Positions 26,904 through 36,000 of a stretch of DNA of 64,000 nucleotides are shown piece by piece. Position numbers and translations under genes: made by a program. Below the pieces are notes generated by a model. That model was not told the DNA's origin. It saw nothing but the letters and a program-made list of their open reading frames with translations, and made no database searches. The DNA is from Bacteroidetes bacterium SW_9_63_38 (GTDB lineage Bacteria; Bacteroidota; Rhodothermia; Rhodothermales; Salinibacteraceae). The DNA lies in the NCBI GenBank assembly GCA_003022435.1, contig PXUA01000015.1, positions 1-64,000 of the forward strand, read 5' to 3'. Every line of letters starts with the position of its first letter. Within the stretch, counting starts at the first letter, position 1.

Positions 26904-26935
26904 GCCGAGGGCGGATCCCGCTCTCGGCTTTTTTT
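26904..26935 (+). terminator. Terminator-like hairpin between nuoK and nuoL
   Basis: An 11-bp stem (GCCGAGGGCGG / CCGCTCTCGGC, one G-T pair) with a three-base loop and a run of seven T. It sits in the middle of the complex I cluster, so nuoL-M-N either has its own promoter or is expressed by read-through at reduced level. Confidence 0.8.
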
Positions 26936-26995
26936 GTCACGTTCGGCACGTTGCCGCGTCGTCTGTAGATTTCTCACTCACCCCTCGCCACGCCG

Positions 26996-28996
26996 ATGGA
27001 GCCCGACTTGCTCATTCGTCTCATTCTGCTGCTGCCGTTGGCCGGGGCGGTCCTCAATGGAGTGGCTCCGCTGTTTCTGACGCAGCTGCGTACCCACGAG
27101 ACGCTCATTGGGACGATCGGGACGGCGGTGGTGGCGGTGCCGTTCCTGCTGGCGCTCTATCTGTTTGTGACGTTTGGTGGCGACCCGGTAGTGGCCGACT
27201 TCTATATCTGGATGGCCGCCGGCGAACTGGACCTGAGCTTTGCCTACCGGGTGGATGAGCTGTCCCTCATCATGACGCTTGTTGTGACCGGGGTGGGCGG
27301 CGTCATTCACCTCTACTCGATTGGGTACATGCACGGGGATGAGGGATACTGGCGGTATTTCGCCTACCTCAACCTCTTCATCTTCGCGATGCTCAATCTT
27401 GTGCTGGCGAACAACCTGCCGGTGCTGTTTCTGGGCTGGGAGGGCGTGGGGCTCTGCTCGTACTTGCTGATCGGCTTCTGGTACACGGACCTCGACAACA
27501 GCACGGCGGCCAACAAGGCGTTTATCGTCAACCGGATTGGCGACTTCGCCTTCCTGGTGGCGATGTTTCTGCTGTTTCAGGAGCTGGGGGCGCTCAGCTT
27601 CGACGTGCTGTTGGAACAGGGCCCGGAGCTGTCGACGCAGACGCTGAACTGGGCGGTGCTGCTTCTCTTCATCGGGGCGACGGGCAAGAGCGCCCAAATT
27701 CCGCTGTTCGTGTGGCTGCCGGACGCGATGGCGGGCCCGACGCCGGTGTCGGCGCTCATCCACGCCGCGACCATGGTGACGAGCGGGCTCTACCTGCTGG
27801 CGCGGCTGTCGGTGGTGGTGCTGGAGGCGCCGATTGTGATGGCGATCATCGCGGTGACGGGGGCGGTAACGGCGATCATGGCCGCGACGATCGCGATTGC
27901 GCAGACCGACATCAAGCGCGTCCTCGCCTACTCGACGGTGTCGCAGCTCGGGTACATGTTTATGGCAGCGGGCGTGGGGGCGTTCTTCGTCGCCATCTTC
28001 CACGTGGTCACGCACGCGTTCTTCAAGGCCTGCCTCTTCCTGAGCTCCGGCAGTGTGATCCACGGGATGGAGGAGGTGGAGCACAGTATGGAGCACGAGG
28101 GCCACGACGTCAGCAACTTCGACCCGCAGGACATGCGCACGATGGGCGGCCTCAAGGAATACATGCCGTCTACGAGCGCGACCTATCTGCTCGCCACGCT
28201 GGCGATTTCGGGCATTCCGCTGACGGCTGGATTCTTCTCGAAGGACGAGATCCTGTTCAAGGCCTTCGAGTTTGGATACCTGGGGGGGCACGGCTACGCC
28301 TGGGCGGTGTGGGGCGTCGGCATCGTGACGGCGCTGCTGACGGCGTTCTACATGGTGCGCTCCTACGTGCTCACCTTTGAGGGCGATCCGCGCTGGACGG
28401 CCCCGGATCGGCATCAGCCCCACGAGTCGCCGTCGTCCATGACGATCCCGCTCTGGACGCTCGGCACGCTCTCGATGATCGGCGGCTTCATTGGGCTCCC
28501 GGCAGTCATCGAGGGCGGAGACTGGAACTGGATTCACCACTACCTGGGCCACAAGTACGGCGGCCCGGTCTATGAGGCATCATTTCCAGGGCACGTCTCC
28601 CTGGCGCTGGAGTGGGGGCTCATCGGGCTCAGTTCCGTCATTGCGATTGGAACGGTCTACTACGCCTGGACGGTGTACACCACCCGTGGACTGGAATACG
28701 ACGCCATGCTGGAGACGCGCCTTGGGGGACTGTACGCTACCTGGAAGGACAAGTACTACTGGGACGAGTTCTACAGCAATGTCGTCGTGGAGACGGTGAC
28801 CGACGGCGTCGGGCGGAAGGCCTTTGCGGCGTTCGATACCCACATCGTGGACGGGGCCGTGAACGGTGTGGCCCGCGTTGCGCAGAAGGCCAGTGGCGCC
28901 CTGCGACTTACCCAGACGGGCATCGTGCAGAATTACGCGTTGAGCCTCGTGCTGGGCGTGGTGCTTGTCATCGGTATCATGCTCCTCGGGATCTAG
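26996..28996 (+). CDS. nuoL: NADH-quinone oxidoreductase subunit L
   Basis: 666 residues, a Mrp-type antiporter subunit with about 15 transmembrane helices. The family core is LFLGWEGVGLCSYLLIGFWY, with the channel Glu, followed by GKSAQIPLFVWLPDAMAGPT with the channel Lys, and VTHAFFKACLFLSSGSVIHG. The C-terminal part contains the lateral amphipathic helix and the last TM (LSLVLGVVLVIGIMLL). It pumps protons in the distal membrane arm. Confidence 0.97.
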   Translation: MEPDLLIRLILLLPLAGAVLNGVAPLFLTQLRTHETLIGTIGTAVVAVPFLLALYLFVTFGGDPVVADFYIWMAAGELDLSFAYRVDELSLIMTLVVTGVGGVIHLYSIGYMHGDEGYWRYFAYLNLFIFAMLNLVLANNLPVLFLGWEGVGLCSYLLIGFWYTDLDNSTAANKAFIVNRIGDFAFLVAMFLLFQELGALSFDVLLEQGPELSTQTLNWAVLLLFIGATGKSAQIPLFVWLPDAMAGPTPVSALIHAATMVTSGLYLLARLSVVVLEAPIVMAIIAVTGAVTAIMAATIAIAQTDIKRVLAYSTVSQLGYMFMAAGVGAFFVAIFHVVTHAFFKACLFLSSGSVIHGMEEVEHSMEHEGHDVSNFDPQDMRTMGGLKEYMPSTSATYLLATLAISGIPLTAGFFSKDEILFKAFEFGYLGGHGYAWAVWGVGIVTALLTAFYMVRSYVLTFEGDPRWTAPDRHQPHESPSSMTIPLWTLGTLSMIGGFIGLPAVIEGGDWNWIHHYLGHKYGGPVYEASFPGHVSLALEWGLIGLSSVIAIGTVYYAWTVYTTRGLEYDAMLETRLGGLYATWKDKYYWDEFYSNVVVETVTDGVGRKAFAAFDTHIVDGAVNGVARVAQKASGALRLTQTGIVQNYALSLVLGVVLVIGIMLLGI

Positions 28997-29043
28997 CTCC
29001 CGTTTGGTTGCGAGTGCCCCTGTGAGTCGGGCCGACTCATTCT

Positions 29044-29093
29044 CGTATTCCGTCTCTCGTGTTGTGAGAGGAACGGGGGGCACCCAGAATACG
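29044..29093. repeat. Intergenic hairpin between nuoL and nuoM
   Basis: Outer arms CGTATTC (29044) and GAATACG (29087) enclose inner arms CTCTC and GAGAG. The CGTATTC arm resembles the arms of the inverted repeat after nuoM, suggesting a dispersed short palindromic family. No T-run follows. Confidence 0.5.
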
Positions 29094-29198
29094 GGATCTG
29101 AAATACGCCATCGCTCTGTTGCACACGGGCATTCCCGATTTCGGGCTCTGCCCTGCGTTTGATCGCGGACGACCGATTTTGCCAAATTGCTGCTACAC

Positions 29199-30827
29199 AT
29201 GGACTTTCCGCTTCTCACGTCCTCGGTCATTCTTCTGCCCGCTCTTGGCGCGTTGCTGACGCTCTTTCTGCGGAGCGTGTCGAGCATCCGGTGGACGGCC
29301 CTTATCACCACGACACTAACGTTTGTGCTGTCGGTGGGGCTCTTTCTGGGCTACGACCCGTCGGTGAGTACGGCCGTGACGCCGCAGCTGGCGGATGTGT
29401 CGAGTAGCTGGTTTCCGGAGTCGCTGGACATCAAGTATTTCGTGGGGATCGACGGGCTGAGTCTTATGCTCGTGATGCTCACGACGCTGCTGGGGCCTAC
29501 CGTGGTCCTCTCGTCCTGGACCTACATCGCGGAGAAGCAGAAGGGGTACTACGCTCTGCTCCTGCTGCTGCAGACGGGCATCACGGGCGTCTTCACGTCG
29601 TTCGACCTGTTTCTCTTCTACATCTTCTTTGAGCTGACGCTCATCCCGATGTACTTCATTATCGGGATTTGGGGCGGCACGGACCGCATCTACGCGGCGG
29701 TGAAGTTTGTGATTTACACGCTGGTGGGATCGCTCCTGATGCTGGTGGGGATTCTGTACCTCGGGTTCGAGGCGGGGGCGGCGGTCAACAACGGCGTGTT
29801 TACGACCGACTGGTACAAGCTGCTGGAGTACAACGTGCCGCTGGCGCAGCAGGGCTGGCTCTTTGCCATCTTTACGTTCTCGTTTGCGATCAAGGTGCCG
29901 CTCTTTCCGCTGCACACGTGGCTGCCGGACGCTCACGTGCAGGCGCCGACCGGCGGCTCGGTCGTCCTGGCCGGCGTGTTGCTGAAGATGGGGACCTACG
30001 GGCTGCTTCGGTTCTGTCTGCCGCTGTTTCCGAACGCGGCGCAGGACGGCGCGCTTTTAATCGCGATCCTGGCCGTGATCGGCATTATCTACGGGGCGCT
30101 GGTGGCCCGGGTGCAGGAGGACGCCAAGGGTCTCGTGGCATACTCCTCGGTGAGCCACCTCGGCTTTGTGGTGCTCGGGCTCTTTGCCTTCACGCCGGAG
30201 GCGCTGCAGGGGGCCGTTATTCAGATGGTGAACCACGGCCTGTCGACGGGCGCGCTCTTTCTGCTGCTGGGAATGCTGTATGAGCGCCGTCACACGCGGA
30301 TGATGGAGGACTACGGGGGGCTGGCCGGGTCCGTCCCGGTGCTCTCGACGCTCATGGTCTTCAGCGTGCTTGCCTCCGCCGGCCTGCCGGGCCTCAATGG
30401 GTTCGTGGGCGAGTTCATGATCCTGCTCGGCTCCTTCAAGAGCACCGTCCTCGACACGCCCGGCCTCGTGGTGCTGGCGACAATAGGAGTAATTCTCGCT
30501 GCCGTCTACCTGCTTCACATGGTGTACCGCACCTTCTTTGGGGAGCTGACGATCGAGGCCAACGCCGAGATGGCGGATGTGAACGGGCGGGAGTTTCTGC
30601 TCATGGCACCGCTGGTGGTGCTCATGCTTGTGCTTGGGTTCTTCCCGAATCCCTTCCTACGGCAGACGAAGCCGACGACCGACTTCCTGCTGGACAAGAT
30701 CGAATCGAAGAAGGCAGCGGCCATCGAGCAGGCCGAGTCCCGAGAGAAGACGGCCCGGGTGCCGGTCGCGCCGCCGGAGGCGGAGGAGGTAACCGTGGAC
30801 GTGGGTGCACTTTCGATCGACCGGTAG
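29199..30827 (+). CDS. nuoM: NADH-quinone oxidoreductase subunit M
   Basis: 542 residues with about 14 transmembrane helices. Landmarks are FVGIDGLSLMLVMLTTLLGP, FFELTLIPMYFIIGIWGG with the channel Glu, FAIKVPLFPLHTWLPDAHVQ with the channel Lys, and HLGFVVLGLFAFTPEALQGA. The 50-residue C-terminal tail is soluble and charged (ESKKAAAIEQAESREKTARV, then PEAEEVTVDVGA), longer than usual. The ATG at 29199 is chosen over the upstream TTG. Confidence 0.97.
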   Translation: MDFPLLTSSVILLPALGALLTLFLRSVSSIRWTALITTTLTFVLSVGLFLGYDPSVSTAVTPQLADVSSSWFPESLDIKYFVGIDGLSLMLVMLTTLLGPTVVLSSWTYIAEKQKGYYALLLLLQTGITGVFTSFDLFLFYIFFELTLIPMYFIIGIWGGTDRIYAAVKFVIYTLVGSLLMLVGILYLGFEAGAAVNNGVFTTDWYKLLEYNVPLAQQGWLFAIFTFSFAIKVPLFPLHTWLPDAHVQAPTGGSVVLAGVLLKMGTYGLLRFCLPLFPNAAQDGALLIAILAVIGIIYGALVARVQEDAKGLVAYSSVSHLGFVVLGLFAFTPEALQGAVIQMVNHGLSTGALFLLLGMLYERRHTRMMEDYGGLAGSVPVLSTLMVFSVLASAGLPGLNGFVGEFMILLGSFKSTVLDTPGLVVLATIGVILAAVYLLHMVYRTFFGELTIEANAEMADVNGREFLLMAPLVVLMLVLGFFPNPFLRQTKPTTDFLLDKIESKKAAAIEQAESREKTARVPVAPPEAEEVTVDVGALSIDR

Positions 30828-30842
30828 ATCCTGTATCGCGTA

Positions 30843-30912
30843 TTCCGTAGTGCGTATTTCGTATTGCGGATCCGGTTGGTCCCTACGCAACACGCAATAC
30901 GCACTACGAATT
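30843..30912. repeat. Long imperfect inverted repeat after nuoM
   Basis: Left arm 30843-30869 and right arm 30887-30912 are near-complementary; both contain GTAGTGCGTATT or its complement. The folded RNA would be a 25-bp hairpin. There is no T-run, so it is more likely a dispersed palindromic repeat than a terminator. Related TGCGTATTGCG words occur near 44630. Confidence 0.7.
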
Positions 30913-30975
30913 TGAGTGCGCCCCAAGGGGTTGCTCACTGTACATGTTTCGCTGCATCAATCGACACACCGCACC

Positions 30976-31272
30976 ATGCCCTCTCGCGAGCCGCTTTCCG
31001 ACGACGAAATTGACGCTGCCCTCGACGATCTGCCGGGCTGGACCCACGACGACGATAAGCTGAAGACCAGTTACGAGTTTTCGGACTTCCGAGAAGCGAT
31101 TAGCTTCATCGTTCGCCTCTCGTTCTACGCGGAGGAGATGATGCACCACCCGGAGCTGGAGAATGTGTACAATACGGTGGATGTGGCGCTTACGACGCAC
31201 GACGCTGGGGGAAAGGTGACGGAGATGGACGTGGAGCTGGCGTCGAAGATTGAGGAGTTTGTGTGGGTGTAG
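30976..31272 (+). CDS. phhB: 4a-hydroxytetrahydrobiopterin dehydratase (pterin-4a-carbinolamine dehydratase)
   Basis: 98 residues, normal for the family. The active-site motif is AEEMMHHPELENVYNTVDVA, with the consecutive His pair and Pro, and the C-terminal LTTHDAGGKVTEMDVELA. It dehydrates the pterin product of aromatic amino acid hydroxylases. Its place between nuoM and nuoN has no obvious metabolic reason; repeats flank it on both sides, which suggests rearrangement. Confidence 0.92.
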   Translation: MPSREPLSDDEIDAALDDLPGWTHDDDKLKTSYEFSDFREAISFIVRLSFYAEEMMHHPELENVYNTVDVALTTHDAGGKVTEMDVELASKIEEFVWV

Positions 31273-31293
31273 CGTCGTGTGTTGTGCGTTAGT

Positions 31294-31338
31294 GCGTTGT
31301 ACGTTGATGCGTTATACGTTGATGCGTTATACGTTGAT
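31294..31338. repeat. Three tandem 15-base units
   Basis: Units GCGTTGTACGTTGAT, GCGTTATACGTTGAT and GCGTTATACGTTGAT, followed by a fading fourth copy. The surrounding 31275-31385 is also built from GCGTT words. It is non-coding. Confidence 0.85.
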
Positions 31339-31385
31339 GCGTTGGGGTTATGCGTTCAGCGTTGTGTGTTCAGCGTTATGCGTTG

Positions 31386-31580
31386 AGAAGCTGTTTGGCG
31401 GACGTTCTGTGGCCTTCGACTTCGTGGATCTCGTGCAAAATGGCTTCTGCACTGGAGATCTGAGATCTCCTCGCCCGGTAGCTCCACTCTGGCACACCAG
31501 TGTGCCTGGCTCGATTGAGCGCCGTTTTGCAGCTTCGCCCACTGTGTCTCGGCTGAACATCAATCCACCAAACAGCTTCT
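31386..31580. mobile_element. MITE-like element, copy 1 (195 bp)
   Basis: Perfect 13-bp terminal inverted repeats: AGAAGCTGTTTGG at 31386-31398 and CCAAACAGCTTCT at 31568-31580. The interior shares GCAAAATGGCTTCTGCA, GGAGATCTGAGAT and CTTCGCCCACTGTGTCTCGG with the element at 54322-54624. It has no intact ORF, so it would be a non-autonomous element mobilised by an unknown transposase. No clear target-site duplication was seen. Confidence 0.75.
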
Positions 31581-31672
31581 GAGTGTTATGGATTGAGTGT
31601 TTTCGGGGGAGGCCGCTGTTGCGGGTGGGGAGGGGTTGGTTGCCGGTGATTTCATAGAAAGGATTGATCTAC

Positions 31673-33169
31673 ATGGATCTTGCGAACGCGTATTCGGCTC
31701 TCGCTGCCGACCTTCCTGCCGTGTTCTCGATGGGGCTCATCGGGGTTGTCGGGCTGGTGATGGTGCTCATTGATTCGTTTCGCAACAATCATCCGTCCAT
31801 TCCCTGGCTTGGGGCGGGCGCGATGGCGATTGCGACGATATGGGAGTTTTTCCACCTCGGGGCCCCGCAGGGAACGGCTTTCTTCGAGACGATTCGCACG
31901 GGCGGGTACGCTGCCTTCGTGAACCTGATCATCGTGCTCACCGGGCTGGCGTCGATCCTGCTTTCCAACCCGTACCTGAGCCGGTTGAAGCGGGACTACG
32001 GGGAGGCCTATGCCCTTATCATGTACGCCACGGTGGGGATGCTCCTGCTCGGGGCGGCCAACGACATGATCAGCATCTTCCTGGGACTGGAGACCATGTC
32101 GGTCTGCCTGTATGTGCTCACCGGTCTCGTACGGGAGGATGAGGGTGCCGTCGAGAGCGCGCTCAAGTACTTCCTACTGGGGGCCTTCTCGACGGGGTTC
32201 TTTCTGTACGGGATTGCGCTGATGTACGGGGCGACGGGGACAATGGTGCTCCCGGCGATGGCAGAGGCGGAGCTTGCCACCGCCACGAACCAACTCCTGT
32301 TCTGGGGGGGGCTCGCGCTCTTCCTGGTCGGCTTCTTCTTTAAGGTGAGTGCGGCGCCGTTCCACATGTGGACCCCGGACGTGTACCAGGGCGCCCCCAC
32401 GCCCCTGACCGGGTACATGGCGACGGCGTCGAAGGCGGCGGCCTTTGGGGCACTCATCCTTGTGCTGTACCACGCTGTGCCGGGGGGAGAGGCGACGCTC
32501 GTGCTCGCGGTCATCGCGCTCCTCACGATGGTGGTGGGCAACGTCATGGCCCTTGCCCAGACGAACGTGAAGCGGCTCCTGGCGTACTCGTCGATTGCCC
32601 ACGCCGGGTACATGCTCGTCGGACTGGCGGCCGGCACCAGTGCCGGGTACTCGGGCGCGCTCTTTTACCTGCTCGTTTACGCCGTGATGAATATCGGCGC
32701 CTTCGGGGTGATGGGGATGCTGGAGTGGGACGGGCAGCAGGGGCGCACCCAGACGCTGGATTCGCTGGCGGGGGTCGGGGAACAGCGACCGGTCCTCGCC
32801 ACGACGATGAGTGTCTTCATGTTCAGCCTGATCGGCTTCCCGCCGCTCGGCGGCTTTATCGGCAAGTACGCGGTCTTCGCACCGGCGGTGGACGCGGGCC
32901 TGACGGGGCTCGTGGTGGCCGGGGTGCTGATGAGTGCGTTGAGTGCCTACTACTACCTGCGTGTGATCTACGTCTTCTGGATGCAGGCGCCCGAGGACGT
33001 GGAGGCGGAGGGCTTTACGGAGGCGGCGCTGCCGCAGGTCACGCCCACGGCGATGGGGACGCTTGTCGTGTGCGCCGTGTCGCTGCTCGTCCTGGGGGTC
33101 TTCTTCGGCGGGGTGCTCGAAACCACGTCGGCCTTCTTTGAGACCACGGCGATGGCGGCGACGCCGTAA
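31673..33169 (+). CDS. nuoN: NADH-quinone oxidoreductase subunit N
   Basis: 498 residues with about 14 transmembrane helices. Landmarks: IFLGLETMSVCLYVLTGLVR with the channel Glu, FKVSAAPFHMWTPDVYQGAP with the channel Lys, and YSSIAHAGYMLVGLAAGTSA. The ATG at 31673 follows an AAAGGA ribosome binding site; a TTG three codons earlier overlaps that site. It is separated from nuoM by phhB, a tandem repeat and a MITE-like element, so it probably has its own promoter. Confidence 0.96.
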   Translation: MDLANAYSALAADLPAVFSMGLIGVVGLVMVLIDSFRNNHPSIPWLGAGAMAIATIWEFFHLGAPQGTAFFETIRTGGYAAFVNLIIVLTGLASILLSNPYLSRLKRDYGEAYALIMYATVGMLLLGAANDMISIFLGLETMSVCLYVLTGLVREDEGAVESALKYFLLGAFSTGFFLYGIALMYGATGTMVLPAMAEAELATATNQLLFWGGLALFLVGFFFKVSAAPFHMWTPDVYQGAPTPLTGYMATASKAAAFGALILVLYHAVPGGEATLVLAVIALLTMVVGNVMALAQTNVKRLLAYSSIAHAGYMLVGLAAGTSAGYSGALFYLLVYAVMNIGAFGVMGMLEWDGQQGRTQTLDSLAGVGEQRPVLATTMSVFMFSLIGFPPLGGFIGKYAVFAPAVDAGLTGLVVAGVLMSALSAYYYLRVIYVFWMQAPEDVEAEGFTEAALPQVTPTAMGTLVVCAVSLLVLGVFFGGVLETTSAFFETTAMAATP

Positions 33170-33376
33170 GGCATGTGAGTGTGGGCGTGTGTGGGCTGCT
33201 GCGTTTTGGGTTGTGGGTTTTTGCGTTTCGGGGTAGGAGTGGAGAAAGGGGATTGAGGGCGCTGCTATTTCGGAACGACGGTTTTTTTGAAACGCTCTGA
33301 TGGATCGTGGACGGATCCTCATCGTTTGTGAACACCCGTCAGTTTTACGTTCTCTGTCTCTGGCCTCGTGAGGTCG

Positions 33377-33559
33377 ATGAAAAAAATCGTTCGTAAGGTG
33401 GCTCGTGGGGAGGAGCCGTCCGACGCGTCCTACTGGCGAGAACAGCCTCCGGAGGAGCGGCTCGCCGCTCTTGAGCAGATCCGACAGGAGTACCACGGAT
33501 GGACCGATGACACTGTCCCCCGACTTCAGAGAGTTTATTCGGTTGTTGAACGCACATAG
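33377..33559 (+). CDS. Small protein coupled to a nucleotidyltransferase gene
   Basis: 60 residues (MKKIVRKVARGEEPSDASYW, then EQPPEERLAALEQIRQEYHG, then RLQRVYSVVERT). I recall similar short proteins (SPEERLxxLExLRRQYYG) immediately before DUF6036-type nucleotidyltransferases in other bacteria. The 53-base overlap with the next gene implies translational coupling. It is possibly the antitoxin or accessory partner. The basic N-terminus could bind nucleic acid. Confidence 0.7.
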   Translation: MKKIVRKVARGEEPSDASYWREQPPEERLAALEQIRQEYHGWTDDTVPRLQRVYSVVERT

Positions 33560-33965
33560 CGTGCGATACTTGGTGGTTGGGGGGTACGCGGTTGCCTTTC
33601 ACGGTCATCCCAGGTATACGAAGGATCTCGACGTGTGGGTCGATCCCACTGCCGAAAACGCTCGTCGTCTTCTCTCAGCGCTCGACGACTTCGGCTTTGG
33701 GGGGCTAGACTTGGAGGAACGTGACTTTGTGGAGCCGGACACCGTCGTTCAACTCGGTCATCCGCCGAATCGAATCGATCTCCTGGCGTCACTCGACGGC
33801 GTCTCCTTCGAGGAAAGCTTTGCGGGTCGTAGACAGACAGACGTGGGGGGAACGGGCGTAGCGTTTATTGGACTGGATGCACTCCGGAAGAACAAGCGAG
33901 CCAGCGGTCGTCATCAGGATCTTGCAGATCTGGAAAATCTGGAAGGGAATGAGGAGGAATCCTGA
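33507..33965 (+). CDS. Nucleotidyltransferase, DUF6036/AbiEii-like
   Basis: 152 residues from the ATG at 33507. The nucleotidyltransferase core is explicit: YLVVGGYAVAFHGHPRYTKD, where the GG loop leads into the DLDVWVD metal-binding motif. Downstream RIDLLASLDGVSFEESF carries the third acidic strand, and the C-terminal VAFIGLDALRKNKRASGRHQ plus DLADLENL is the usual ending. Relatives act as the toxin half of toxin-antitoxin pairs or modify tRNA; activity here is inferred. It overlaps the small gene upstream. Confidence 0.85.
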   Translation: MTLSPDFREFIRLLNAHSVRYLVVGGYAVAFHGHPRYTKDLDVWVDPTAENARRLLSALDDFGFGGLDLEERDFVEPDTVVQLGHPPNRIDLLASLDGVSFEESFAGRRQTDVGGTGVAFIGLDALRKNKRASGRHQDLADLENLEGNEEES

Positions 33966-34009
33966 AAGGCTCCTACTCCTGTGACGAGACCGGGACACAG
34001 GAGCGAGAA

Positions 34010-35455
34010 TCAGAAGAAGCGAAGGATCCAGTCGGACATCACCTGGGTGGTGAGGCGGTCGTATGGTGGGTAGAGGGTGCGTATGAGGCCCGAGCCGTAG
34101 GTGCGGTGGAGGACGGAGCGCTCGTTGGAGAACTCGCGGAACCCCCGGTAGCCGTGCCCGCGCCCGATGCCGCTCTCGCCCTTGCCCCCGAACGGAAGGT
34201 TCGGGTTCACGAAGTGGAGAAAGCCCTCGTTGACGCAGGTACTGCCCGCGCTCGTGCGGCCCAGCACCGTGTCTACCGTCGCGTCCCGCTCGGAAAACAC
34301 GTACAGGGACAGGGGACTGGGACGGTCGTTGATGATGCGAAGGGCGTCGTCGAGAGTCTGGAACGGCACGATGGGGAGGAGAGGCCCAAAGATCTCGTCC
34401 TGCATGATGTTGGTATCGAGGGGCACGTCTGTGAGCACGGTCGGGGCAACGTAGCAACTCTCGGCCTCGTGCTGCCCGCCGCTGGCGACCGTGGCCCCGT
34501 GCTCGACGGCGTCGTCCATCAGCCCCACCACCGCCTCGTAGTGGTCGTCGTGGATGAGGCGGGCGTAGTCATCGCCGGCCTGTTGGGCTGCGGGCGTGGC
34601 GCCGTAGAACTGCGCGATGGTGTCCTGCAGGCGGGCGACGAGGGCGTCGTGCACCGGCTGCTCGACGAGGACGTAGTCGGGGGCGATGCACGTCTGTCCG
34701 GCATTTGTAAACTTGCTCCAGGCAATGCGTGCAGCGGCCCGGTCCAGGTCCGCCGTCCGGTCCACGACGGCGGGCGACTTGCCGCCCAGCTCCAGGGTGA
34801 CGGAGGCCAGGTGCTCCGCGGCGGCCCGCATCACGTGGCGTCCGATGGCGGGGCTCCCGGTAAAGTAGATGTGGTCGAAGGGCTGGTGGGTGAGGGTCTC
34901 CGCCACGTCCGGGCCGCCCTGCACGACGCGCACCTCCCGGTCGTCGAATAGGTCGTCGATGAGATCTTGCAGTACTGCCGCGGTGTTTGGAGTGTGCTCC
35001 GACGGCTTCAGAACGGCGCAGTTGCCCGCGGCGAGGGCGGCGACCAGCGGCCCGAGCGTGAGGTTCACCGGGTAGTTCCAGGGCGACAGGATCAGTACCA
35101 CGCCCTTCGGCTCGTAGTGGATCGCCGACCGCGTGCCGTTGAAGAGGAGGGGGGCATCGACCGGGTCCGGCGCCATCCAGTCGTCGAGCCGAGCAATGGC
35201 AAACTCGGCCTCCTTGGTGACGGCCTTGATCTCGGTGAGGTCGACCTCGACGGGGGCCTTCCCGAAGTCGGCGTCCAGGGCGCGGGCAATCTCGGCACGG
35301 CGGTCCAGGAGCGCGTCGGCCAGGCGCTGGAGCTTGGCCTTGCGCTGTGCCGCCGAGGTGTCGCGGACCGTCGGGGCGTGGGCCTGCATGGTGGACAGCA
35401 GGGCCGACAGGTCCTCGGACGTCGGCTCGGAGGGAGAGGCAGATGCGGACGGCAT
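34010..35455 (-). CDS. Aldehyde dehydrogenase (class 3-like)
   Basis: 481 residues from the ATG at 35455. The catalytic Cys is in FTNAGQTCIAPDYVLV and the general-base Glu in VTLELGGKSPAVV. The NAD-binding FTGSPAIGRHVM and the class 3 features NYPVNLTLGPLVAALAAGNC and PFGGKGESGIGRGHGYRGF are clear. The C-terminus ends in two aromatic residues after a hydrophobic stretch (MSDWILRFF), reminiscent of fatty-aldehyde dehydrogenases. It oxidises medium- or long-chain aldehydes; the precise substrate is unknown. Confidence 0.93.
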   Translation of the reverse strand: MPSASASPSEPTSEDLSALLSTMQAHAPTVRDTSAAQRKAKLQRLADALLDRRAEIARALDADFGKAPVEVDLTEIKAVTKEAEFAIARLDDWMAPDPVDAPLLFNGTRSAIHYEPKGVVLILSPWNYPVNLTLGPLVAALAAGNCAVLKPSEHTPNTAAVLQDLIDDLFDDREVRVVQGGPDVAETLTHQPFDHIYFTGSPAIGRHVMRAAAEHLASVTLELGGKSPAVVDRTADLDRAAARIAWSKFTNAGQTCIAPDYVLVEQPVHDALVARLQDTIAQFYGATPAAQQAGDDYARLIHDDHYEAVVGLMDDAVEHGATVASGGQHEAESCYVAPTVLTDVPLDTNIMQDEIFGPLLPIVPFQTLDDALRIINDRPSPLSLYVFSERDATVDTVLGRTSAGSTCVNEGFLHFVNPNLPFGGKGESGIGRGHGYRGFREFSNERSVLHRTYGSGLIRTLYPPYDRLTTQVMSDWILRFF

Positions 35456-35539
35456 GGGGCGAGCAAGAATTGGGTACAGAGTTGCTAAGTTGGAACCCCG
35501 AGTGCGTCTGCCGTGATCCGCAGCAACAGTCAGGAACGT

Positions 35540-35845
35540 CAAGCGGTAGAGGGTGAGTGATTCGGTTGCCATTCAGTCTGATTTTTCAGCATGGTGTTCA
35601 GAATCACCAGCAGCTTCCTTGCTGCCGCAATCAAAGCAACCTTTGCCTCCTTGCCTCGATCGATAAGCCGTTCGTAGAAAGCCTTGACACGATCATTGTG
35701 CTGGACACATGAGTGTTGGACACATGACTCATTGTGGTGGACACATGACACAACGTTGCCATGTAGAGGGCTCGGCGCACGTCGGCTCGACCACCCTCGA
35801 TGTGGCGCTCGCCTTTCCAGGCCCACTTGGCTGAAGATCTGGGGC
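35540..35845 (-). pseudogene. IS110-family transposase C-terminal remnant
   Basis: On the minus strand the frames read KWAWKGERHIEGGRADVRRA and LYMATLC, then, after a frame change, VKAFYERLIDRGKEAKVALI and AAARKLLVILNTML. These are the C-terminal hallmarks of IS110/IS116 transposases. Between the two halves, at about 35695-35755, a CATGTGTCCA-containing unit is repeated three times and breaks the frame. The rest of the transposase is missing or unrecognisable. Confidence 0.75.
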
Positions 35846-36000
35846 CTCGCTACGCTCGGGGGCAGGCTCTGCCGGAGGGGCGTCCTCAGTGAAACTCTCA
35901 GGGAAGCCTCCAGTGCCCCGAGTGCGGAAGCCGCCGGGCCAGGCGAAAAAGCTGGAGGCCTCGCCAGGTGGCCGTGCCATGATGGAGAAAAACCACGGCT

